DNA of 64,000 nucleotides. Origin: an uncultured bacterium (GTDB lineage Bacteria; Verrucomicrobiota; Kiritimatiellia; CAIKKV01; CAIJXV01). The DNA lies in the NCBI GenBank assembly GCA_903824675.1, contig CAIJXV010000083.1, forward strand, positions 1-64,000. The letters are read 5' to 3'. The notes beneath the pieces are model-generated. The model saw only the letters and a program-made list of their open reading frames with translations, ran no database searches and was not told the origin of the DNA. The position numbers and the translations under genes were made by a program. Shown here in pieces: positions 16,834 to 25,159 of the stretch; position 1 is the stretch's first letter, and each line of letters begins with the position of its first letter.

Positions 16834-17805
16834 CTAGGGGGTGACATTTTTTAAAATTCGTTGAATGACGGCGGTGCTGCTGTAGCCTTCCATCAAAGGA
16901 CACAAGGCGATCTTCCCGCCCCAGCGACTGACGAGTTCTTCTTCTTCCCGGACCCGGTCCGGCTCGAATGATCCGCCTTTGACATGCAGGGCCGGTTGCA
17001 GGGCGGCGATGAGTTCAAGGGGTTTGTCGGTATCGAAAATGTGAACATCCCGGATTCCGGAGATGGCTAGGAGCGCTGCCCGGCGGCAGGCTTGATGAAA
17101 GACCGGACGGGTCGGCCCTTTGTAGTGGCGGACCGAAGCGTCTGAATTAATCAATACGCAGAGTTCGTCCCCCATCGCGGCGGCCTGTCGGAGCAGATGG
17201 AGATGCCCGATGTGCAGGATATCGAAACAGCCATTTACCGTCACCCGTCGGGCGGGGGGAATGGCAGGGATGGGTGAGGGCGGTGGGGGGAGGTTGGCGA
17301 AAAAGGGCGGAAGGGGAATCGGGGTGGCGCCGGATTTCAGGGCCTGGTGAATCTCTCCGGTGAAACAGCCGGGCAGATCGGGCTCGGGGATCACTTGTTT
17401 TGCCGTGCGCAGAAGGAGGTTTCCTCCGGGTTCCGTTTCGACCTGGGAGGTGGCGGTGATCCAGGAGAAGGGCCGCAGGGCCTGCAGGAGATCAGCGGTA
17501 TGGGGAGTCGGCCAGACGGAGAGGCCATCGATCAAACGGAGATGGGCGAGAAATTCGGCGCGTTCGGCGACGGAGTGGTGCGTGAGGTTCCGGCTGGAAC
17601 CCGGGCGGTCGGGTTGCAACAAGACAAACGTGTTCTGGGCCCGGCGCCGGGCGTTGAGCAGGAGCGCCAGATTTCCAGGTTGGAGCAGATCAAAGGTGCC
17701 CACGACGACCGCCAGATCGGGCCCCATCGTGGCGCGCCATTCCGCCACTGCGGCGGCGGGCAGAATTTTTTGCGAAAAGGTTTCCGGCAATTCGAGGTTC
17801 GGCAT
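16834..17805 (-). CDS. Double nucleotidyltransferase protein, HldE/RfaE-type C-terminal domain
   Basis: A 323-residue protein. The C-terminal half (about 185-320) is a cytidylyltransferase-like domain: VNGCFDILHIGHLHLL (HxGH nucleotide site), INSDASVRHYKG and, near the end, GYSSTAVIQRI. This is closest to the heptose-1-phosphate adenylyltransferase part of HldE. The N-terminal half (about 25-150) looks like a second copy of the same fold (VVVGTFDLLQPGNLALLL), but the HxGH histidines are replaced by QxGN, so it is probably inactive. A proline-rich linker joins the two. The HldE sugar kinase domain is absent. It is divergently arranged with the DUF167 gene. Confidence 0.75.
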   Translation of the reverse strand: MPNLELPETFSQKILPAAAVAEWRATMGPDLAVVVGTFDLLQPGNLALLLNARRRAQNTFVLLQPDRPGSSRNLTHHSVAERAEFLAHLRLIDGLSVWPTPHTADLLQALRPFSWITATSQVETEPGGNLLLRTAKQVIPEPDLPGCFTGEIHQALKSGATPIPLPPFFANLPPPPSPIPAIPPARRVTVNGCFDILHIGHLHLLRQAAAMGDELCVLINSDASVRHYKGPTRPVFHQACRRAALLAISGIRDVHIFDTDKPLELIAALQPALHVKGGSFEPDRVREEEELVSRWGGKIALCPLMEGYSSTAVIQRILKNVTP

Positions 17806-17869
17806 TGTTTTTCTCTCCCAGCCGGACTATGCTAACGAATCGGGGCACCGAAAACAACGGATTATCGAC

Positions 17870-18181
17870 ATGGGTGGATTGCCGGTTCAAGAGTGGATAC
17901 AGGACGGCCCGACCGGGGCGCTGGTGCGGATTCGCGTCACCCCCAACGGGCGTCGGAATGAGATCCAGGGGGTGGTGGATCACCTGTTGAAAATCCGGCT
18001 GAACGCTCCACCGGTGGAAGGCAAGGCGAATCAGGCCTTGCGTGAATACCTGTCGGACGCGTTGGATTTATCCTTGAGCGCGGTGACCCTGATGCGCGGG
18101 GATAAAAGCCGCGTCAAAACCGTCCATGTGCGTGGACGGTGTGCGGATGATATTCGAAAGAGACTGGAATTATGCAATTGA
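17870..18181 (+). CDS. DUF167 / YggU family protein
   Basis: A 103-residue protein matching the conserved small DUF167 family of unknown function: VRIRVTPNGRRNEI, LKIRLNAPPVEGKANQAL and VTLMRGDKSRVKTVHV. The length is typical. The start at 17870 is the first in-frame ATG matching the family N-terminus; no strong ribosome site is seen. The downstream thiC-like gene overlaps its 3' end by 10 bases, and MazG follows, so three housekeeping genes form one transcript. Confidence 0.88.
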   Translation: MGGLPVQEWIQDGPTGALVRIRVTPNGRRNEIQGVVDHLLKIRLNAPPVEGKANQALREYLSDALDLSLSAVTLMRGDKSRVKTVHVRGRCADDIRKRLELCN

Positions 18182-19473
18182 CGCAATATGAATCGGCTTG
18201 CCGGGGCCTGATCACGCCGGCGATGGAGCAGGCGGCGGTGGAGGAAGGGGTGCCGGGGGAACTCGTCCGGACTGAAATCGCCGCCGGTCGGGCGGTCTTA
18301 ACGTTTAATCCGCGCCATACCGGTCTGCGTGCATCGGTCGCCGGCCGGGCGTTTAGGACGAAGGTCAACGCCAACATTGGATGTTCAGCCGGGTGTTCGG
18401 ATGTCACCCAGGAAACCCGCAAGCTCGAGGTGGCGCTGAAAGCGGGCGCCGATTTCGTGATGGATTTAAGCGTGGGGTCTGATGTCACGCGCATCCGCCG
18501 GAAACTGCTGGCGGCCTGTCCGGTGCCGTTGGGAACCGTGCCGATTTATGAAGCGCTGTATCGGGTGGACGGACGGTCGGTGGATCTGACGTCGGAGTTA
18601 TTGATCGATGTCATTCGTCGCCAGGCGGAGGAAGGGGTGGATTTCATGACACTCCACGCCGGGTTGTTGCGGGGCCATTTGCCGGCCGCTCTCCGACGCA
18701 AACTGGGGATTGTCAGCCGGGGCGGTGCGATCTTAGGGGAATGGATGACCGTTCACGGGAAGGAAAACCCGCTCTATACGGCTTGGGATGAGGTTCTGAC
18801 CATTTGCCGTGAGGCCGATGTGACCGTATCGCTGGGGGACGGGTTGCGGCCCGGTTGCCTGGCGGATGCGAGTGATGAGGCGCAATTCAGCGAACTTGAG
18901 GTGTTGGGCGAGCTGGTTAAACGGACCCGCGCGGCAGGCGTGCAGGTCATGGTGGAAGGGCCGGGCCATGTGCCCCTGGATCAGATCGCGATGAACATCG
19001 AACGCCAGCAACGGGTTTGCGACGGCGCCCCCTTTTATGTTTTGGGACCCCTGGTGACGGATATCGCCGCCGGCTACGACCACATCGCTTCGAGCATCGG
19101 GGGGGCCTGGGCCGCGTTTCACGGAGCGTGCCTGCTGTGTTATGTGACGCCCGCGGAGCACCTGGGCCTGCCCACCGAAAAGGATGTCCACGAGGGCGTG
19201 GTTGCCCACCGGATCGCGGCGCATGCGGCAGATGCCGCCCGGGGGCTGACCCGGGAACGGAACCGGGATGACCGCATGGCCGAGGCGCGGGCGGAAATGA
19301 ATTGGGAACGGCAGTTCGAACTGGCGCTCGATGGCGATACGGCCCGTCGTCGGTTTGCCGAACTGCAACCTGAAGTGGCCAGCGGGAAAGACCATTGTTC
19401 GATGTGCGGCAAGGATTTTTGCGCCATTCGAACGACACGGAGAATCCATGAGCGAAACAGCGCAGGCGGTTGA
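18172..19473 (+). CDS. thiC: Phosphomethylpyrimidine synthase (ThiC-type radical SAM)
   Basis: Converts aminoimidazole ribotide to HMP-phosphate in thiamine synthesis, using a [4Fe-4S] cluster and SAM. Family blocks are KVNANIGCSAGCSD (about 63-76), ADFVMDLSVGSDV, GTVPIYEALYR, EGVDFMTLHAG, VEGPGHVPLDQI and the C-terminal cluster motif CSMCGKDFC (about 413-421). At 433 residues it is the short form without the plant/enterobacterial N-terminal extension. The related anaerobic B12-ligand enzyme BzaF (5-hydroxybenzimidazole synthase) has the same fold and cannot be fully excluded by eye. No TPP riboswitch was seen upstream. It is translationally coupled to the genes on both sides. Confidence 0.85.
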   Translation: MQLTQYESACRGLITPAMEQAAVEEGVPGELVRTEIAAGRAVLTFNPRHTGLRASVAGRAFRTKVNANIGCSAGCSDVTQETRKLEVALKAGADFVMDLSVGSDVTRIRRKLLAACPVPLGTVPIYEALYRVDGRSVDLTSELLIDVIRRQAEEGVDFMTLHAGLLRGHLPAALRRKLGIVSRGGAILGEWMTVHGKENPLYTAWDEVLTICREADVTVSLGDGLRPGCLADASDEAQFSELEVLGELVKRTRAAGVQVMVEGPGHVPLDQIAMNIERQQRVCDGAPFYVLGPLVTDIAAGYDHIASSIGGAWAAFHGACLLCYVTPAEHLGLPTEKDVHEGVVAHRIAAHAADAARGLTRERNRDDRMAEARAEMNWERQFELALDGDTARRRFAELQPEVASGKDHCSMCGKDFCAIRTTRRIHERNSAGG

Positions 19474-20278
19474 GACCCTGTTGGGTTTGATGGAACGATT
19501 GCGGGGGCCGGATGGCTGTCCCTGGGACCGTGAACAAACGCTTTTAACCCTCCGCCAATACCTGATCGAAGAGGCCTATGAGGTCATTGATGCGATCGAG
19601 GCGGAGGACCCGGCCCGGCACGTGGAGGAACTCGGAGACCTGCTCCTGCAGGTGGTCTTCCAGGCCCAATTGGCGAAAGAGAAAAACCAATTTGAATTCA
19701 AAGATGTGGCGGAAGCCATTTCCGCAAAATTGATCCGGCGTCACCCCCATGTATTTGCCGATGTCCAGGTCGCCGATTCCAATGAGGTTTTGAAAAACTG
19801 GGAACAAATCAAGGCGGGTGAGAAGAAGAGCGGCCCTCGTTCCGTAGTTGAAGGCGTGCCCCGTCATTTGCCGGCGCTGCAAAAAGCGCACCAAGTCCAG
19901 AGCCGGGTTGCCCGTGTCGGGTTTGACTGGAATGCGGCCGAGGACGTGGTGGATAAAATCGCGGAGGAGCTGGATGAAGTCCGCGAGGCGTTGGCGGAGG
20001 GCGATCCGGACAAGATCCGAGAAGAAATCGGGGATTTATTGTTTGCCGTGGTGAACCTCAGCCGCTTCCAGAAAATGAATGCGGAAGAGCTTTTGGGCGA
20101 AACGATCAAGAAATTCACCCGCCGTTTCCAAGTGGTGGAGGCGCGGGTCCATGCCTCCGGAAAAAAACTTCAGGAGTGTTCCCTTGCAGAGTTGGAAGCA
20201 CATTGGACCGAGGCGAAGCGGGAAGAGCAATCGAGACAGATTTCAAAGCCGGGGTTCAAGGCGAGTTCAACAAGATGA
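19448..20278 (+). CDS. mazG: Nucleoside triphosphate pyrophosphohydrolase MazG
   Basis: Hydrolyses (d)NTPs to NMP and pyrophosphate, as a house-cleaning enzyme. Two MazG domains are visible. The first (about 12-110) contains GCPWDREQT, LIEEAYEVIDAI (EExxE metal site) and EELGDLLLQVVF. The second (about 165-250) contains FDWNAAEDVVDKI and KIREEIGDLLFAVVNLSRF. At 276 residues it matches the two-domain E. coli form. The start at ATG 19448 lies inside the thiC 3' end (26-base overlap). An in-frame start at 19331 would only add an unrelated shadow of thiC. Confidence 0.93.
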   Translation: MSETAQAVETLLGLMERLRGPDGCPWDREQTLLTLRQYLIEEAYEVIDAIEAEDPARHVEELGDLLLQVVFQAQLAKEKNQFEFKDVAEAISAKLIRRHPHVFADVQVADSNEVLKNWEQIKAGEKKSGPRSVVEGVPRHLPALQKAHQVQSRVARVGFDWNAAEDVVDKIAEELDEVREALAEGDPDKIREEIGDLLFAVVNLSRFQKMNAEELLGETIKKFTRRFQVVEARVHASGKKLQECSLAELEAHWTEAKREEQSRQISKPGFKASSTR

Positions 20279-20312
20279 TTGCGCCATTTTTGGGCATGAA
20301 AGAAGGGCATGC

Positions 20313-21866
20313 ATGAGATCGATCCGTTTAAGCGTCTTCATCAGCAGCGTTCAGAAGGAACTTGTGGCCGAACGACGCGCCGTAAGGGAGTTTATCCAGA
20401 ACGATCCTTTACTGGGCCGATTTATTGGGGATGTCTTTCTTTTTGAAAGCATCCCCGCCAGTGATCGCAAGCCGGATGATATCTATCTGGCTGAGGTCGA
20501 AAAGTGTGATGTCTACCTGGCGATTCTAGGCAACCAGTACGGAGGTAAGAACACGAAGGGTAAATCGCCAACTGAACTAGAATTCGACCATGCCACCCGA
20601 ACGCATCGCGAGCGTTTAGTTTTCATTAAGGGCGAGGACGACAAACGGCGCGACCCAGATATGGCGAAACTGGTTAACAAGGCGGGCCGCCAGGTCACCC
20701 GCCGCCGGTTTACAGACATTCCCGGCTTGATCGGCGAGGTCTATGCCAGTCTGGTGGAATCCCTGGATAATCGTGGTCTACTCATGACCAAGCCATTCGA
20801 TGGCAGCGTTTGCGACGGTGCGACACTGCGGGACATTGACAACCAACAAGTGACGTCTTTCGTTGAGACCGCCGAGGCCAAAGGGCGATTGGAGCTCAAA
20901 GGTTCCCGTTCTCCGAAAGCGGTGATGCAAAACTTTAATTTGCTTCGGAATAACAAACCCACAAACGCCGCCATGTTGCTTTTTGGAAAAACCCCCCGCC
21001 GATTTTTCAACAATACCCAGGTCCATTGTTTTCATTTCTTTGGGACGGAGAAGCACAAACCTATCGCCTCCCAGCAACCTTATGAGGGGCGGCTGTTCGA
21101 GGTGATTGATCAATCCGTGGAGTTCGTCCTCGGTAAACTTGACCGCACTGTTGGCACACGATCACACAGCACGCAGGCCCCCGGGGACTTTGAAATTCCT
21201 CGGTCGGTCATCACAGAAGCGATCGTTAACGGGGTTGCACACCGCAATTACCGCCATAACGGTTTTGTGCAGGTCATCGTCTATGCTGATCGTGTTGAAG
21301 TCTGGAATCCTGGTGAACTGCCGCCTGGTCTAACCCCCGAACTGTTGAGAGCGCCCCATGGTCCTATCCCTCGCAATCCCTTGATTGCCGAACCCCTTTT
21401 CCGTGTGAAGTATGTCGAGAAGGCTGGAACCGGCATCACCGACATGATCGCCGAATGCCGGACGGCTGGTCTGCCCGAACCCGACTTCAGGCAATGCGGC
21501 CCGCATTTTGTCGCAACTCTATGGCGGCCAAAGGCAAAAGTCAGTGGGTCAGAGTCGGGGACAGAGTTGAGGTCAGAGTCGAGGACAGAGTTGTGGCGTG
21601 TAAGGCCGGAGTGGAGGCCGGAGTGGGGGGCGGAGTCGGTCCATGATCGAGTCATGCAGGCCGTTTTTAAAGGGGCGCTGTCCCGTTCGCGCATGGCCGT
21701 GGCGATAGGGCATAAGTCCGTGAGCCGCGCGCTTCGGAAGGCTTTGGCCGATTTAATGAAAGCGAGGCTTGTGGCCTACACCATTCCTGATAAGCCGAAC
21801 AGCCGACTCCAGAGATATCGAATACATCTGGGGGATGAGGTAATGAAGGTAGCCTCGCCCGCCTGA
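20313..21866 (+). CDS. DUF4062 / HATPase_c_4 fusion protein with C-terminal winged helix
   Basis: A 517-residue protein. The N-terminal about 130 residues match DUF4062 (IRLSVFISSVQKEL, CDVYLAILGNQYG, TELEFDHA), a domain otherwise found in NTPase or TIR-like signalling and defence proteins. Residues about 190-410 match the RecG-C-terminal-like ATPase module of Schlafen/AlbA_2 regulators (AVMQNFNLLRNNKPTNAAMLL, then ITEAIVNGVAHRNY, and EKAGTGITDMI near the end). The usual AlbA_2 N-terminal domain is replaced by DUF4062. A low-complexity linker (about 411-442) encoded by tandem repeats is followed by a winged-helix-like C-terminus. Probably a nucleotide-sensing regulator or a defence-related protein. 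The start at 20313 matches the DUF4062 N-terminus. Confidence 0.72.
   Translation: MRSIRLSVFISSVQKELVAERRAVREFIQNDPLLGRFIGDVFLFESIPASDRKPDDIYLAEVEKCDVYLAILGNQYGGKNTKGKSPTELEFDHATRTHRERLVFIKGEDDKRRDPDMAKLVNKAGRQVTRRRFTDIPGLIGEVYASLVESLDNRGLLMTKPFDGSVCDGATLRDIDNQQVTSFVETAEAKGRLELKGSRSPKAVMQNFNLLRNNKPTNAAMLLFGKTPRRFFNNTQVHCFHFFGTEKHKPIASQQPYEGRLFEVIDQSVEFVLGKLDRTVGTRSHSTQAPGDFEIPRSVITEAIVNGVAHRNYRHNGFVQVIVYADRVEVWNPGELPPGLTPELLRAPHGPIPRNPLIAEPLFRVKYVEKAGTGITDMIAECRTAGLPEPDFRQCGPHFVATLWRPKAKVSGSESGTELRSESRTELWRVRPEWRPEWGAESVHDRVMQAVFKGALSRSRMAVAIGHKSVSRALRKALADLMKARLVAYTIPDKPNSRLQRYRIHLGDEVMKVASPA
21547..21635 (+). repeat. Coding tandem repeats in DUF4062-fusion linker
   Basis: Two 24-bp units (21547-21570 and 21571-21594, differing at two positions) encode SESGTEL / SESRTEL. 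They are followed by about two and a half 12-bp units (GGCCGGAGTGGA, from 21604) encoding RPEW. All repeats are multiples of three and keep the frame. Confidence 0.75.
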
Positions 21867-21939
21867 GTGGCGAGGCGCAGGAAGCCGCCATGACGACCTT
21901 GTTTGATCGTTCTGGGCGCTTTATTTAAGGAATAAGTCT

Positions 21940-22416
21940 ATGGCCACTTTAACGGTCCGACTTTTTGATTATGAAACCCTTCGGGCGCAGTTGACGCCGG
22001 GGAGCCGGATTGCGGTTCTCAGTTGCGGCTGTTGTGCCCGGCTCAGCGATGGGTTGGGGGGCGAGCAGGGATTGGCCAGTTTGACGGAGAAACTGGTCGC
22101 GGACGGATTCCAGGTGATTTGCCGCGAGGTGTTGCCGATCGCCTGCGCCGGGGATTCGCTAAAAAAGAATATCGGGGAAGACGGGATCCGCCGTCTGTTG
22201 GATGAGGCGGATGTGATCATTCCGCTCGCCTGTGCGGCGGGCGTGAAGCGGGCGCAGGAGAGTTTGCCCGGCGCGCGGATTTGTGTCGTGACCCGGACGG
22301 TGGGCAAGGGCACCTACACACCTGAAGCCGGGGCACGCTTGACCGAGTCGCCCGTAGAAACGGGATTGACAATCGATTCGACCGAGGGCCTGACCCTGGC
22401 CGAAGCGGCGGCCTGA
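21940..22416 (+). CDS. MetV-like cysteine-rich protein
   Basis: A 158-residue cytoplasmic protein. The order of blocks SCGCCARLSDGLGGEQGL (about 28-45), a helix 'LTEKLVADGFQV', then a conserved Cys (PIACAGD), ADVIIPLACAAGVKRAQE and a final TRTVGKGTY resembles MetV, the Fe-S/zinc partner of the anaerobic methylene-tetrahydrofolate reductase MetF. The usual terminal CxxC pair is not seen and MetF is not adjacent. AAGGA precedes the ATG. It may help pass electrons to or from C1 carriers. This is a pattern-based guess and an unrelated Cys-rich protein remains possible. Confidence 0.5.
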   Translation: MATLTVRLFDYETLRAQLTPGSRIAVLSCGCCARLSDGLGGEQGLASLTEKLVADGFQVICREVLPIACAGDSLKKNIGEDGIRRLLDEADVIIPLACAAGVKRAQESLPGARICVVTRTVGKGTYTPEAGARLTESPVETGLTIDSTEGLTLAEAAA

Positions 22417-22447
22417 CTGGGCTTGCAGGCGGGTCATTTTTAATTTA

Positions 22448-23743
22448 TTAATCCGCGAAACCGCGGTAGGGATCGGCGGTTCGTTCGCAGGCGGCGCGCA
22501 GGCGTTTGCGGGCGGTTACGACCTGGGATTGGAATGCCGGGTCGAATGCGAGATTGCGCATCTCGCCCGGATCTTCGGCCAGGTTGAACAATTGCTCGCG
22601 ATTCCGGCCTTTATCGTAGACCACGTATTTCCAATCCTTTTCAACCCAGGCCCGCCCGGTTGTCCCATATCCGCGTCCGCCATCGAAGAAACATTCAATG
22701 GCCAGTCCGGGTCGCGGGGGAGCCAGGGTTTCAGCGCGCAGGTTCAGGCCGGTCAGGTCGGGTGGCGGTTCGCAGCCGGCATAGGCGCAGAGGGTCGGGA
22801 ACAGGTCCAGCCCATTGGACACCAGCCGCGAATCGGTCCGGCCCCCGGGCCGGCCCGGCTCCCGAATCATCAGGGGAACGCGGATGACTTCCTCGTAGAG
22901 CAGGGATTTCTGGTTCCATTGATGGGCCCCCTGTCCATCGCCATGATCGCTGGTAAAGACCACCACCGTATCGTCCGCAAGACCGGTTTCAGCCAGGCCC
23001 TTGAGCAGCATCTGGATCCGGGCATCAACCCACTCGATCAACCGGAAATACGCCCAGCGAAAGCGGCGCCAATCGGCTTCGGTCCAGTCCCGGGTGGGAT
23101 GGATTGAGAAATTACAGGATTGTTCAATGCGGATGATTTCCGGTTCCGGTTGGGAGGGGAGAAAATTGGGAGGGAGCGGGGGGCAGTCTTCGGGGGGTGG
23201 GGGTGCCGGCAATTGAAGCCAGGGGAGCGTCATGTTGCGGGCATATTCGCAGATGTTGTGCGGGTTATCGAAATTGGCCGAGAGGAAAAAGGGTTTACGG
23301 GCTCCCGCCGGACGGCGGGTCCATTCCCGGAAGAAATTCGTACAGGCGGGAGGTAGGCGGTTATCATCGAATCCGGCGAGGACCGTGAAGCCATGTTCGT
23401 TTTGAGACGGCATGGCAACGGGGGCGACATGCCATTTGCCGCCATAGACGCATTCATACCCGGCTTGACGGAGCCAGTTTCCCAAGCCGAGGGGACGGAT
23501 CGCGGCGCAGATTTCCCGGTTATTGGCGGTGGCCTCACATTGATGGGGCATCCGGCCGGTGAAGAGACTGGCGCGGGAGGGAGTGCAGAGAGGCTGGGTG
23601 CAATAGGCGCGATCGAAGCGGACACCCTGGGCGGCGAGGCTGTCCATGGCCGGGGTTTGCAGGTGGGGATTTCCAGCACAACCCAGGGCGCAGGCCGATT
23701 GTTGATCCGTCGTGATCAGCAGGATATTGGGCTGGTGTTTCAT
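22448..23743 (-). CDS. Sulfatase (arylsulfatase family)
   Basis: A 431-residue type I sulfatase, hydrolysing sulfate esters. The formylglycine motif CTPSR (LCTPSRASLFTGR, about 52-64) is intact and needs a formylglycine-generating enzyme or anaerobic maturase, neither of which is in the window. Metal-binding sites are ITTDQQ at the N-terminus and VVFTSDHGDGQG (about 266). No signal peptide is present (it begins MKHQPNILLITTD), so it should be cytoplasmic, acting on imported sulfated oligosaccharides. It is co-oriented with the upstream epimerase-like gene at 23842. A heparan-like or algal sulfate substrate is possible but not shown. Confidence 0.92.
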   Translation of the reverse strand: MKHQPNILLITTDQQSACALGCAGNPHLQTPAMDSLAAQGVRFDRAYCTQPLCTPSRASLFTGRMPHQCEATANNREICAAIRPLGLGNWLRQAGYECVYGGKWHVAPVAMPSQNEHGFTVLAGFDDNRLPPACTNFFREWTRRPAGARKPFFLSANFDNPHNICEYARNMTLPWLQLPAPPPPEDCPPLPPNFLPSQPEPEIIRIEQSCNFSIHPTRDWTEADWRRFRWAYFRLIEWVDARIQMLLKGLAETGLADDTVVVFTSDHGDGQGAHQWNQKSLLYEEVIRVPLMIREPGRPGGRTDSRLVSNGLDLFPTLCAYAGCEPPPDLTGLNLRAETLAPPRPGLAIECFFDGGRGYGTTGRAWVEKDWKYVVYDKGRNREQLFNLAEDPGEMRNLAFDPAFQSQVVTARKRLRAACERTADPYRGFAD

Positions 23744-23841
23744 GAAAAATTGGCAGGTTATTTAGACTTTAGGAGTTTAGCCTATAGGTTTAGGCAAAAG
23801 CACACAAGACGGATTTTGGAAACGGCGCCTTTCAAACGCGG

Positions 23842-24765
23842 CTATTCATTTCGTTTTGCAAGCAGGCCGGCCAAATGCTGGCGGAGCCCCGTGATGATGG
23901 GAGTTGAGGGGACGCTGAGACCACACGCTCGCAGTTGGCTGAGATCATAAATGCGATGGCAGATGAACGGCAACTGGTCGGGCTGTTCGGCCAGATAGTC
24001 GGCAATGGACACCTCTTGAACCTTCAACTCCACACCCAGGGTTTCCGCCACAATCCGATAATACTCGCGGGATTCCAGGATGTCCGGGCCCGCGAGGTTG
24101 AAGATGCGACCCTTGGATTTCGGGTTGCCGACCACACTGAGTACGGTTTGGGCGAGATCGGACGCCAGGATGGGTTGCTGCAGGAAACGGCCGCCACCGA
24201 CCAGACGAAGCGTTTCGCCCGCCCGCAATCGATCGATGAGTTTCGGATCCCGTCCGTGAAGCGGGAGACAGCCGAGTTCGGAGGTCGGTCCGTAGATATG
24301 GCAGGGCCGAAAAACAGTCCACCCCATAGCGCCGGTGTCACCATCGATCAAGGCCAGTTCGCAAAGCCGTTTGCATCGGCCGTAATTCAGGCTGCCCGAG
24401 TGACCCGAAGCCCAGTGATCCGCCGTTTCGGGCTGGGGAAAACGGCGATGGATGGGATCATAGACGAAATCGGTTGAGATGAAGACCAGGTGCCGGGCAC
24501 AGGCGCGGAAGACCTCGATATCCTGGCGCACATCGGGCTCATCATATCCGATGCAATCGACGACCAGATCCCAGGTTTGATTTTGATCGGCAACGATTTT
24601 AGCCAGGGCCCCCGGGGCTTTGCGGTCGGCGATCAATGAAGTGACCCCGGACGAAAGGGGGCGGTTTCCCCGGGTTACCGTCCAAACTGCGTGATGCGCC
24701 GCAACGGCTGCTGAAGCGATGGCACCGCTGACATGTCCACTGCCTCCGATGATGAGAAGATTCAT
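23842..24765 (-). CDS. NAD-dependent epimerase/dehydratase (extended SDR)
   Basis: A 307-residue Rossmann-fold sugar or nucleotide-sugar modifying enzyme. IIGGSGHVSG (GxxGxxG) is at residues about 4-13, DLVVDCIGY near 66 and VFISTDFVYD near 92. The catalytic YxxxK appears as YGRCK (about 132-136), and PCHIYGPTSELG follows. The start at 24765 places the glycine motif at the N-terminus; an upstream in-frame ATG at 24843 would add 26 unrelated residues. It is probably co-transcribed with the sulfatase on the minus strand. Confidence 0.82.
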   Translation of the reverse strand: MNLLIIGGSGHVSGAIASAAVAAHHAVWTVTRGNRPLSSGVTSLIADRKAPGALAKIVADQNQTWDLVVDCIGYDEPDVRQDIEVFRACARHLVFISTDFVYDPIHRRFPQPETADHWASGHSGSLNYGRCKRLCELALIDGDTGAMGWTVFRPCHIYGPTSELGCLPLHGRDPKLIDRLRAGETLRLVGGGRFLQQPILASDLAQTVLSVVGNPKSKGRIFNLAGPDILESREYYRIVAETLGVELKVQEVSIADYLAEQPDQLPFICHRIYDLSQLRACGLSVPSTPIITGLRQHLAGLLAKRNE

Positions 24766-25159
24766 GATGTGGGTTCCGATGTTGAGAGTGGCGCTTTCTT
24801 GCTGATGCGGCACATCATAGGACTTCGGTCCCATCAAGGTCAAGGGCCGGGCGGTGACAGGCCCGAGCGGCTCGCCAGAGTCTCGCCAGGAGAATCCTCT
24901 CGATTGTCACGATGTCGTCTTTTGGAGAGCGAGCGTTCCAGCCTTCGTAGTCACGCCGTGGCGTGACGGAGTAGGTCCCCGCGAGCCGTCTGCCCGCGGC
25001 CCGAACCTGTCAGGGACCGCCGCTATGCGGAGCTTATGCCATGATCGGACGGTGACATGGAATAGCGCCCCACTTGAAACTCGACACCGAAAGCATTCTT
25101 CGCAATCATACCCGACGGAGTTTGACTTTCAGGAAGTTTTGCACATTTAGGACCAACCT
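24766..25159. other. Divergent intergenic region with palindrome
   Basis: No gene here. The region separates the minus-strand epimerase from the plus-strand URO-D gene and should hold both promoters. It contains GTCACGCC-GT-GGCGTGAC (24950-24967), a possible operator or the centre of a REP-like repeat, whose flanks (CCTTCGTA.../...GGAGTAGG) extend the symmetry imperfectly. Confidence 0.5.

Noticed and set aside
17806-18171. TPP riboswitch ahead of thiC
   Set aside because: No conserved CUGAGA or pyrophosphate-sensor pattern was found in the upstream sequence.
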